Made by a program: the position numbers and the translations under genes. A DNA stretch of 6,842 bases from Erysipelotrichaceae bacterium (lineage in GTDB: Bacteria; Bacillota_I; Bacilli_A; Erysipelotrichales; Erysipelotrichaceae): the NCBI GenBank assembly GCA_017511325.1, contig JAFWKS010000290.1, positions 1 through 6,842 of the forward strand, given 5' to 3'. The notes beneath the pieces were generated by a model. It saw nothing but the letters and a program-made list of their open reading frames with translations, ran no database searches and was not told the origin of the DNA. Positions 1 through 5,897 of this stretch are shown here, piece after piece (positions within the stretch are counted from its first letter, which is position 1; every line of letters starts with the position of its first letter).

Positions 1-7
1 GGTCTAG

Positions 8-400
8 GCAACCGCACTCGCCACATGCACGCTAGCATGTATCGCCAGGGGCATAAAGCCGGACATTGAGATCAGGATGCCGGATATCTACTATGAAACA
101 TATTATTCTTTGGAAGAAGACGAGACATATGAATATGACAGTGTCAGTGAATCGACAAGAATCTCGCAGGTCGCTTTGGATTTCCTGGGTTATGATGTGG
201 GAAGAAAAGACGGTTACTTCGATCAGACGTTTGCCAGAGCGTTGAATTCATTCAAACTGGACAATGGTCTGGAGGATGATGCAATACTCGATGTCAAGAC
301 CTTTGAACAGATCGTTTCCCGTACAAGATATGTTCTATCTACCGATAAGAGTAAAGACAGCCAGCTGATGAAGGCGATAGAGGTGTTACATGAAAATTAA
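8..400 (+). CDS. C-terminal end of S41-family processing protease with peptidoglycan-binding domain (partial)
   Basis: This is the tail of a C-terminal processing (Ctp/Prc-like) serine protease; the catalytic PDZ and Ser-Lys core would lie upstream of the window. The residues GIKPDIEI (about 50-73) match the end of the S41 catalytic domain, where GIKPD is a hallmark. A PG_binding_1-like domain follows (about 140-330), with the pattern ISQVALDFLGYDVGRKDGYF, then a helix containing FARALNSFKLDNGL, then VKTFEQIV. Such domains anchor CtpA/CtpB-type proteases at the cell wall. The ATG at 77 is in frame but lies inside the conserved motif, so I do not take it as the start. Upstream, the frame meets TAG at 5-7, and bases 8-37 encode nothing S41-like, so the left border is an assembly edge or a break. 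The stop overlaps the next gene by 11 bases, implying co-transcription. The family call is fairly sure; the catalytic part is unseen. Confidence 0.75.
   Translation, partial: ATALATCTLACIARGIKPDIEIRMPDIYYETYYSLEEDETYEYDSVSESTRISQVALDFLGYDVGRKDGYFDQTFARALNSFKLDNGLEDDAILDVKTFEQIVSRTRYVLSTDKSKDSQLMKAIEVLHEN
23..40. repeat. Short perfect inverted repeat at the left edge (ACATGC-6-GCATGT)
   Basis: ACATGC at 23-28 and GCATGT at 35-40 are perfect inverted copies around a six-base spacer ACGCTA. The repeat sits exactly where the protease reading frame stops making sense. It may be a fold-back or assembly artefact at a contig end, or chance. No function is proposed. Confidence 0.35.
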
Positions 401-1004
401 AGTCAATGCGCAAAGCAGCATCAAGATCATTTCCGACAAGGTCATCTATTTTGATCCTTTCTTGATCAAAGAAGAATCCCATGATGCGGATATCATCTTT
501 GTGAGCCACGATCACTATGACCACTTCTCGATCGAAGACATCAAGAAAGTTGAAAAGGAAGATACCGTCTATGTCATTCCTGACTGCATGTACAATCTTT
601 TAGGCGGAGAAAACGTCGTCATCGTCAAACCTAATGAGAAGGTGATCGTTGAAGGATACGAAGTCGTCACGATCCCTTCATATAACCGTGATAAGAAATT
701 CCATCCTAAAGAGAAGGGCTATGTGGCCTATATCGTCACGATCGAAGGCAAGAGAGTCTATGTAGCGGGAGACTGTGATGAAAATGAAGACAACTTAAGG
801 ATCAGCTGTGACATCGCTTTGATCCCGATCGGCGGTCATTACACGATGGATTATAAGGAAGCTGCTTCCTATATCAACAAGATCAGACCGTCTCTGGTCA
901 TACCGACTCACTATGGAAACGGGATCGGTGATGAAAAAGACGGTGAAAGATTCAAAGAACTCGTAGATAAGGATATTGAAACGAGGCTTCTTTTAGGTGA
1001 ATAA
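390..1004 (+). CDS. Metallo-beta-lactamase-fold hydrolase (COG2220/UlaG-like)
   Basis: This is a 204-residue single-domain MBL-fold protein, the usual size for short COG2220 members. The metal-binding signature is visible as VSHDHYDH, giving H40, H42, D44 and H45. It is followed by H105 in FHPKEKGY, D128 in VAGDCD, and H174 in IPTHYG, the last expected metal-ligand position. The GGHYTMDYKEAA segment (148-159) is typical of this branch. A two-metal hydrolytic enzyme in the cytoplasm is expected, as no signal peptide is seen. The substrate cannot be read from sequence; relatives range from ascorbate-6-phosphate lactonase to uncharacterised UPF0173 proteins. The ATG at 390 has GAGGTG at 380-385 at good spacing and overlaps the end of the protease gene by 11 bases. 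The stop overlaps the next start in TAATG. Translational coupling across the three genes is likely. Confidence 0.88.
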   Translation: MKIKVNAQSSIKIISDKVIYFDPFLIKEESHDADIIFVSHDHYDHFSIEDIKKVEKEDTVYVIPDCMYNLLGGENVVIVKPNEKVIVEGYEVVTIPSYNRDKKFHPKEKGYVAYIVTIEGKRVYVAGDCDENEDNLRISCDIALIPIGGHYTMDYKEAASYINKIRPSLVIPTHYGNGIGDEKDGERFKELVDKDIETRLLLGE

Positions 1005-1306
1005 TGGAAAGAAAAAACTGGAAAAGATTAGCGGCTGTATTGCTGAGCGTGATGTTTGTCTTATCGCTGATCTTTTCTTTTGTTTTTATCACAAGTGAAG
1101 CTGATCATGAATGTTCAGGAGAAAACTGCGAGATCTGTCAGCTGATCGATCTTTGCCTTGACCTGATAGGAAGACAGGTGCCTTTGATCATCATCTGCAT
1201 ATCAGCTGTATTCTTTTTTGATCATTTTATTTGTGAAAACCTTGGCTTATCTGGCAGATATAACAGAACAACACCGGTCATTCTAAAGACCAGGCTCAAT
1301 AATTAG
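1004..1306 (+). CDS. Small Cys/His-rich two-helix membrane protein of unknown function
   Basis: I do not recognise a named family. The 100-residue product has a basic N-terminus (MERKNWKR) and a hydrophobic helix at about 9-30. A short polar segment (31-59) carries H35, C37, C42, C45 and C51 in the pattern HxCx4CxxCx5C. A second hydrophobic helix spans about 60-73 with C65, and the tail is basic. With the positive N-terminus inside, the Cys/His segment would lie outside the membrane and could bind metal or form disulphides; this is inference. I have an unverified recollection of similar HxCxGExCxxC small proteins in Clostridia, sometimes near metal transporters and sometimes mislabelled AraC-type regulators; no DNA-binding motif is visible here. 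The start overlaps the MBL gene stop in TAATG, with AGGTGA at 995-1000, so it is probably translated by coupling. It is the last gene of its unit; no clear terminator follows. Confidence 0.7.
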   Translation: MERKNWKRLAAVLLSVMFVLSLIFSFVFITSEADHECSGENCEICQLIDLCLDLIGRQVPLIIICISAVFFFDHFICENLGLSGRYNRTTPVILKTRLNN

Positions 1307-1318
1307 AGATGCGGTGAT

Positions 1319-1336
1319 TGAATGATATTTCATTCA
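1319..1336. repeat. 7-bp perfect inverted repeat just upstream of the leuS -35 box
   Basis: TGAATGA (1319-1325) and TCATTCA (1330-1336) form a perfect inverted repeat around TATT. The repeat ends two bases before the TTGAAA hexamer. It lacks a T-tract, so it is not a convincing terminator for the upstream genes. It could be an operator half-site pair for an unknown regulator, or chance in AT-rich intergenic DNA. Confidence 0.35.
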
Positions 1337-1337
1337 G

Positions 1338-1366
1338 TTGAAAATAAACTGTTAAAAGACTAAGAT
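1338..1366 (+). promoter_or_regulatory. Sigma-A-type promoter for the leuS unit
   Basis: TTGAAA (1338-1343, five of six matches to the -35 consensus) is followed by an exactly 17-base spacer and TAAGAT (1361-1366, four of six to the -10). Transcription would begin near 1373, just before the T-box leader, which fits the expected leader start. A 7-bp inverted repeat (1362-1380) overlaps the -10. The assignment rests on hexamers and spacing only. Confidence 0.65.
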
Positions 1367-1372
1367 TAAATA

Positions 1373-1550
1373 GTAATCTTCGGGAGCAGTAATCGCCTTA
1401 AGCAATGAGCGAGCCGAGTATGGTGGAAGTCGGCTGATGAAAGCGATGAACTCGCCTGATATCATGATTAATCGTCAGCTCGCGTTAAGAGTAAAGAGTT
1501 ATAAATGAAGGTGGTAACGCGCTCTGGCGCCCTTTGTCCACCTTTTTGTT
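1373..1550 (+). promoter_or_regulatory. T-box riboswitch, leucine-specific, controlling leuS
   Basis: This leader senses uncharged tRNA-Leu and controls read-through of a terminator. Stem I has an upper helix 1412-1417/1430-1435 (AGCCGA/TCGGCT) capped by a loop with GGTGGAAG (1422-1429), close to the conserved GGUGNRA. The likely specifier is CTC, a leucine codon, at 1451-1453 within GAACTCG. The T-box sequence GAAGGTGGTAACGCG is at 1507-1521; its TGGT (1512-1515) would pair with an ACCA tRNA end, and bacterial tRNA-Leu normally has discriminator A. AACGCG (1516-1521) pairs perfectly with CGCGTT (1481-1486) to form the antiterminator. The alternative terminator is 1508-1550. Position directly upstream of leuS confirms the amino acid. 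The exact 5' end and lower Stem I pairings are not resolved by eye. Confidence 0.93.
1508..1550 (+). terminator. Regulated intrinsic terminator of the T-box leader
   Basis: AAGGTGG (1508-1514) pairs with CCACCTT (1538-1544), with an inner GCGC/GCGC helix (1519-1522/1527-1530) around TCTG. The T-rich run TTTTTGTT (1543-1550) follows the outer stem. It shares bases 1516-1521 with the antiterminator helix, so the two structures exclude each other. Termination is expected when tRNA-Leu is charged. Confidence 0.88.
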
Positions 1551-1556
1551 TATTCT

Positions 1557-1561
1557 GGAGG
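1557..1561 (+). promoter_or_regulatory. Shine-Dalgarno GGAGG that fixes the leuS start at 1570
   Basis: GGAGG lies eight bases before ATG 1570. The reading frame is also open upstream from a TTG at 1534, but that TTG lies inside the terminator hairpin and has no ribosome binding site. The residues after ATG 1570 ([14 protein letters not shown]) match the usual LeuRS N-terminus. Confidence 0.9.
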
Positions 1562-1569
1562 AAACTTGT

Positions 1570-3966
1570 ATGAGCGTATTTGACTTCAAAACAATTGAAA
1601 AGAAATGGCAGAAACACTGGGAAGAGAATGAGACATTCAAGACTGACATTCGTGATTTCTCCAAACCCAAGTTCTATGCCCTGGATATGTTCCCATATCC
1701 TTCAGGCGTAGGTCTTCATGCCGGACATCCGGAAGGCTATACCGCTACTGATGTCGTAAGCCGCTATAAGAGAATGAAGGGCTTCAATGTCCTGCATCCG
1801 ATGGGCTTCGATTCTTTCGGTCTGCCTGCCGAACAGTATGCGATCCAGACCGGCAATCATCCGGCTGGCTTCACCAAGAAGAACATCGATCATTTTACTG
1901 AACAGCTCAAGGGCTTAGGTTTTTCATATGACTGGTCTAAAGTCGTTTCAACTTCCGATCCCGATTACTACAAGTGGACACAATGGATCTTCAAACAGCT
2001 GTTCCTTGACGGCTATGCGAAGTGTCTGGAGATGCCGGTCAACTGGTGTGAAGAACTGGGATGTGTCCTGGCCAACGACGAGGTCATCGACGGCAAGTCT
2101 GAAAGAGGCGGTTATCCGGTCGTACGTAAAAACATGAAGCAGTGGATCATCGATATCCCGGCTTATGCGGAAAGACTCCTGGAGAATCTGGATAAGATCG
2201 ACTGGCCTGAATCTACCAAAGAGATCCAGCGCAACTGGATCGGCAAGTCGGTGGGTGCAGAAGTTGTCTTCAAGATCGACGGTCATGATGAGAGCTTCAC
2301 GGTCTTCACGACTAGATGCGATACGCTGTTTGGGGCAACATACTGTGTCCTTTCTCCTGAGCATCCGCTGGTAGGAAAGATCACCTCTGCAGATAAAAAG
2401 GAAGAAGTTGAAGCTTATCAGAAACTCTGTGCTTCAAAATCCGACATGGAAAGAACCGAGCTCAACAAGGAAAAGACCGGTGTCTTTACCGGGGCTTATG
2501 CGATAAATCCGGTCAACGACAAGAAGATCCCTATCTGGATCTCTGATTATGTCTTGATGACTTACGGTACCGGTGCGATCATGGCGGTTCCGGCGCACGA
2601 TGAGCGTGACTATGAATTCGCCAGAAAATTCGATATCGACATCATTCCGGTCCTTGAAGGAGGCGATATCTCCAAGGAAGCCTGGACGCAGGACGGTATC
2701 CACATCAATTCCGGTTTCATGGATGGCTTGAACAAGCAGGATGCTATAGACAGGATGCTGGAATGGCTCGAAGAAAAGGGTATCGGCAAAAAGAAGATCA
2801 ACTATAAATTAAGAGAGTGGATCTTTGCCAGACAGCGTTACTGGGGTGAACCGATCCCGGTCATCCACTATGAAGATGGAACGATCGGTGTGCTTGATGA
2901 TGAAGATCTGCCGCTGATCCTTCCTGAACTTGATGACTATGGTCCAAGCAAGACCGGTGCGCCTTTGGACAAGGCCACTGACTGGGTCAACATCGAATAC
3001 CATGGCAAGAAGGGCAAGCGTGAGACTTCAACGATGCCTGGTTCAGCCGGATCATCATGGTACTTTTTAAGATACATCGATCCGCATAATGACAAGGAAT
3101 TTGCGCAATACGATCTTCTGAAACACTGGATGCCGGTCGATCTTTATATCGGCGGTCCTGAACATGCGGTCGGACATCTGCTTTATTCGCGCATGTGGAA
3201 CAACTACCTCTACGACAAAGGACTGGTACCTGTTGAAGAACCGTTCCAGAAACTGGTCCACCAGGGCTACATCCTTGGTTCCAACGGCATCAAGATGGGC
3301 AAACGTTTCCCTGAATACGTCGTCAATCCGAGCGATATCGTTGAAAAATACGGGGCTGATACCTTGAGACTTTATGAGATGTTCATGGGACCTCTGGAGG
3401 CAGACAAGCCTTGGTCGACTCAGGGCATCGAAGGTGCTCACAGATGGCTCGAACGAGTATGGCGTATGATCATCGAACAGGATAAACTGAGCGATGTCAA
3501 TGACGGCAAACTTGATTTCTCCTACAATGCAACAGTCAAGAAAGTCAGTGAAGATATCGAGAATTTGAGACTAAATACTGCGATCTCACAGATGATGATA
3601 TTCATCAATGACTGCTACAAGGAAGAAAAAGTCTACAAGGAATATGCGATAAACTTTGTACAGATGCTGTCGGTATTTGCACCGCACATCGGCTGTGAAA
3701 TGTATGAAAGACTCGGACAAAGCGATGAACTTGCTTACCGTCCTTGGCCGGCTTATGATGAAAGCAAGCTGGTAGTAGAGGAAAAGGAAGTCGTAGTTCA
3801 GGTCAATGGCAAGCTCAGAGGCAAATTCTCTGCCAAAGCTGACGCCGGCGACGAAGAACTCTATGAGACAGCCTTAGGCATCGATAACGTTCAGAAGTTC
3901 ATCGATGGAAAACCGATCAAGAAGCACTTTGTCATCAAAGGCAGAGTCGTAAATATCGTTGTTTAG
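1570..3966 (+). CDS. leuS: Leucyl-tRNA synthetase
   Basis: This class I synthetase attaches leucine to tRNA-Leu in the cytoplasm. It has 798 residues, close to the roughly 800 usual for Bacillota LeuRS. The HIGH-type motif is HAGH at 50-53 within [21 protein letters not shown] (157-160) and the [15 protein letters not shown] segment follow. The CP1 editing domain shows the threonine-rich TTRCDT (247-252) and the [18 protein letters not shown] segment (about 332-349), so hydrolytic editing is probably intact. The leucine-specific region [14 protein letters not shown] is at 489-502. The KMSKS loop reads KMGKR at 575-579, an unusual form. The [14 protein letters not shown] segment, a helical anticodon-binding domain and the C-terminal tail with [13 protein letters not shown] (741-753) complete the protein. 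No frameshift is seen. Expression is under the leucine T-box. The symporter gene follows after 39 bases without a terminator. Confidence 0.98.
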   Translation: MSVFDFKTIEKKWQKHWEENETFKTDIRDFSKPKFYALDMFPYPSGVGLHAGHPEGYTATDVVSRYKRMKGFNVLHPMGFDSFGLPAEQYAIQTGNHPAGFTKKNIDHFTEQLKGLGFSYDWSKVVSTSDPDYYKWTQWIFKQLFLDGYAKCLEMPVNWCEELGCVLANDEVIDGKSERGGYPVVRKNMKQWIIDIPAYAERLLENLDKIDWPESTKEIQRNWIGKSVGAEVVFKIDGHDESFTVFTTRCDTLFGATYCVLSPEHPLVGKITSADKKEEVEAYQKLCASKSDMERTELNKEKTGVFTGAYAINPVNDKKIPIWISDYVLMTYGTGAIMAVPAHDERDYEFARKFDIDIIPVLEGGDISKEAWTQDGIHINSGFMDGLNKQDAIDRMLEWLEEKGIGKKKINYKLREWIFARQRYWGEPIPVIHYEDGTIGVLDDEDLPLILPELDDYGPSKTGAPLDKATDWVNIEYHGKKGKRETSTMPGSAGSSWYFLRYIDPHNDKEFAQYDLLKHWMPVDLYIGGPEHAVGHLLYSRMWNNYLYDKGLVPVEEPFQKLVHQGYILGSNGIKMGKRFPEYVVNPSDIVEKYGADTLRLYEMFMGPLEADKPWSTQGIEGAHRWLERVWRMIIEQDKLSDVNDGKLDFSYNATVKKVSEDIENLRLNTAISQMMIFINDCYKEEKVYKEYAINFVQMLSVFAPHIGCEMYERLGQSDELAYRPWPAYDESKLVVEEKEVVVQVNGKLRGKFSAKADAGDEELYETALGIDNVQKFIDGKPIKKHFVIKGRVVNIVV

Positions 3967-4005
3967 CTTATTGATGCAACGAAAAACATAAGAGGAATTT
4001 AAACA

Positions 4006-5382
4006 ATGATAAATGATTTACTAAACTGGGTAGACAACAACATCATGTGGGGTCCGGCAATGATCATCTTCCTGCTGGGAACACATATCTATCTGACTTA
4101 CAAGACGGGCTTTGTTCAGAAGTCTGTCTTCAAAGGAGTTGCGGAATCTTTAAAGACCGATGATTCACACAAAGGTGATCTTTCGATCTTCGGCTCTTTG
4201 ATGACGGCGTTGAGCTCAACGATCGGCACCGGTAACATCATCGGTGTTGGAACGGCGATCACGGTCGGCGGACCTGGTGCTGTATTGTGGACCTGGATCG
4301 GCGGTATCTTCGGTATCGCGACTAAATATGCCGAGTCATACATTGCCGTAAAATACCGCAGGAAAGAAAGCGACGGCACTTATATGGGCGGTGCCATGAC
4401 AGCTTTTGAACACCTCAACAAGCCGACGATGGGCAAGATCTTTGCCTGGTGCTGTGCTTTGGGTGCCTTCGGTATCGGCTGTTCATCACAAAGCAAGGCT
4501 ATCGTCGATGTCGTTTCGGCCAACTACAATCTCAACAGTATCATTATCGGTCTGATCATCTGCGTCCTTACGGCCTTAGTCGTATTTGGCGGGGTCAAGA
4601 CGATCGCCAATGTCTGTGAGAAACTGGTTCCATTCATGTCGATCGTCTATGTTTTAGGATGTCTGATCATCCTGATCATAAACATCAGATATCTGCCGGA
4701 AACGATCATCACGATCATCAGATCGGCATTCTCAGCCCGAGCTGCCTTAGGCGGTTTTGTCGGATCCAGCATCATCACCGCTGCCCGTGCCGGCATAGCC
4801 AGAGGGTTGTTCTCCAATGAAGCAGGTATGGGTTCTGCCCCTCAGGCTACAGCAGCTTCAGTTGCCAAGAATGCAGTCAAACCGGCCCTGGTCGGTTCGA
4901 CGGGTGTCTTCTGGGATACGGTCGTCGTATGTCTGATGACTGGTCTGGTCCTTGTTTCAAGCATTATCGGCAATGATACGATCAACTGCGTACTTGCGGA
5001 TGGTTCGACTATATCCGGTTCGGGACTTGTATCTGCCTGCTTTGGCCAGATCCCGCTGTTTGGCAGACCGCTGCTTACATTCGGCATCCTTACTTTTGCC
5101 TATTCAACGATCCTAGGCTGGAGCTATTATGGCGAAAACTGTATCAAGTATCTTTTTGGCAAAAAGGCGATCAAGATCTATCAGGTGATGTGGATCGTTG
5201 TGATCTTCATTGGCGCCATCTTGACCGAAGGTGCCGTCTGGACTTTGGCTGATATCCTCAATGCGGCAATGTGCATTCCAAACGTAATTGCTGTGCTGAT
5301 GCTTAGGGATCAAATACAGAAGGATACGAAATACTATCTTTACGAAGGCCATCTTGAGGAGGCTGACAGCGAACTGAACTGA
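4006..5382 (+). CDS. AGCS-family sodium:amino-acid symporter (alanine/glycine type)
   Basis: This integral membrane protein should import a small neutral amino acid (alanine, glycine, perhaps glutamine or serine) with sodium; the family is known as alanine or glycine:cation symporter. The 458 residues match the family's usual length. Family signatures are STIGTGNIIGVGTAITVGGP (71-90) and GLFSNEAGMGSAP (267-279), plus WSYYGE (372-377). Hydrophobic segments are seen at about 14-32, 61-88, 91-107, 143-160, 178-196, 206-227, 245-262, 300-322, 353-372, 393-412 and 415-433, roughly the expected eleven helices. The tail from 436 is charged and cytoplasmic-looking. AGAGGA (3991-3996) precedes ATG 4006 by nine bases. 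With no terminator or clear promoter after leuS, it probably shares the leucine T-box transcript. Exact substrate is not readable; a branched-chain substrate would be surprising for the family but is suggested by context. Confidence 0.93.
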   Translation: MINDLLNWVDNNIMWGPAMIIFLLGTHIYLTYKTGFVQKSVFKGVAESLKTDDSHKGDLSIFGSLMTALSSTIGTGNIIGVGTAITVGGPGAVLWTWIGGIFGIATKYAESYIAVKYRRKESDGTYMGGAMTAFEHLNKPTMGKIFAWCCALGAFGIGCSSQSKAIVDVVSANYNLNSIIIGLIICVLTALVVFGGVKTIANVCEKLVPFMSIVYVLGCLIILIINIRYLPETIITIIRSAFSARAALGGFVGSSIITAARAGIARGLFSNEAGMGSAPQATAASVAKNAVKPALVGSTGVFWDTVVVCLMTGLVLVSSIIGNDTINCVLADGSTISGSGLVSACFGQIPLFGRPLLTFGILTFAYSTILGWSYYGENCIKYLFGKKAIKIYQVMWIVVIFIGAILTEGAVWTLADILNAAMCIPNVIAVLMLRDQIQKDTKYYLYEGHLEEADSELN

Positions 5383-5420
5383 TTCACAGAGTTTTCATAA
5401 TCAGGTAGTAGTATGACAAT

Positions 5421-5822
5421 ATGAGAAGAGTTAATTTATTGCTGCTGATAACGCCTAAGACGCAGGTGGCATGTCTGAATACGACGATGAATGTCAGGCA
5501 GGCTTTGGAGAAGATGAGAGCTCATGGCTACAGCGCCATTCCGATCATCAATAATGACGGCGAATACATGGGAACGGTCTCTGAAGGTGATCTGTTGTGG
5601 CAGATCGTCAAGAATGACAAGATCTCGATCGAAGATCTTGAGGATATCATGCTGACGGATCTGCCGAGAAAAGATGACACACCGGCTGTCAAGGTCGATG
5701 CTTCGACCGAAGAGCTGGCTGCTCAGATAACCAATCACAACTTCGTTCCTGTTGTCGATGACCGCAACGTTTTGATGGGGATCGTCACCAGAAAAAAAGT
5801 TCTGCAGCAGCTTATTCAATAA
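5421..5822 (+). CDS. Stand-alone tandem CBS-domain protein
   Basis: The 133-residue protein is almost entirely a pair of CBS motifs (a Bateman module), which bind adenine nucleotides or related ligands and regulate partners. CBS1 covers about 8-62, with ALEKMRAHGYSAIPIIN and YMGTVSEGDLLW. CBS2 covers about 75-133, with VKVDASTEELAAQITNHNFV and MGIVTRKKVLQQL. No DNA-binding, enzyme or membrane domain is attached, so the partner is unknown; a role in controlling the adjacent symporter is conceivable but unproven. ATG 5421 is the earliest usable start, because TAG at 5409-5411 closes the frame upstream. The ribosome binding site is weak: AGGT at 5403-5406 is about 14 bases away. The gene lies 38 bases after the symporter and is followed by a strong terminator, so it looks like the last gene of the leuS unit. 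Confidence 0.88.
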   Translation: MRRVNLLLLITPKTQVACLNTTMNVRQALEKMRAHGYSAIPIINNDGEYMGTVSEGDLLWQIVKNDKISIEDLEDIMLTDLPRKDDTPAVKVDASTEELAAQITNHNFVPVVDDRNVLMGIVTRKKVLQQLIQ

Positions 5823-5830
5823 TATACAGT

Positions 5831-5859
5831 AAACAGATATGAGAGATCATATCTGTTTT
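5831..5859 (+). terminator. Intrinsic terminator of the leuS-symporter-CBS unit
   Basis: AAACAGATATGA (5831-5842) and TCATATCTGTTT (5847-5858) form a perfect 12-bp stem with a GAGA (GNRA-type) tetraloop. The 3' strand runs into TTTT (5856-5859). The stem is AT-rich and the T-tract short, so efficiency is uncertain. It begins nine bases after the CBS gene stop. Confidence 0.75.
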
Positions 5860-5864
5860 AGTAT

Positions 5865-5897
5865 AAAAAAAGTGATGCCTAGATCTTAAGCATCACT
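5865..5897 (-). terminator. Intrinsic terminator of the minus-strand FliB-like gene, overlapping its stop codon
   Basis: Read on the minus strand, AGTGATGC (5897-5890) pairs with GCATCACT (5878-5871) around an 11-base loop and runs directly into a T-tract (5870-5865). The 8-bp stem and T6 are classical. The TAG stop of the minus-strand gene (5881-5879) lies in the loop, so the last codons form the hairpin's ascending arm. It stands back to back with the plus-strand terminator. Confidence 0.85.

Noticed and set aside
77..400. ATG at 77 as the start of a complete 107-residue gene
   Set aside because: The codons just before it (GIKPDIEIR) continue the S41 protease signature in frame, and there is no convincing ribosome binding site.
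1004..1306. AraC-type transcription regulator label for the small protein
   Set aside because: There is no helix-turn-helix; the protein is two hydrophobic helices with a cysteine-rich loop.
1362..1380. Hairpin AAGATTA/TAATCTT as a terminator for the upstream genes
   Set aside because: No T-tract follows, and the promoter -10 box and predicted start site lie in it.
1534..1569. TTG at 1534 as the leuS start
   Set aside because: It lies within the terminator hairpin of the T-box, and GGAGG positions ATG 1570 as the start.
1948..3441. Several antisense open frames across leuS (for example 1948-2364 and 3067-3441)
   Set aside because: They mirror a highly conserved synthetase gene and show no domain or ribosome binding site of their own.
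5413..5424. ATG at 5413 as a start for the CBS gene
   Set aside because: It is out of frame and meets TGA after three codons (ATG ACA ATA TGA).
5436..5819. 127-residue open frame on the minus strand opposite the CBS gene
   Set aside because: The plus-strand frame encodes clear CBS motifs; the antisense product has no recognisable domain.
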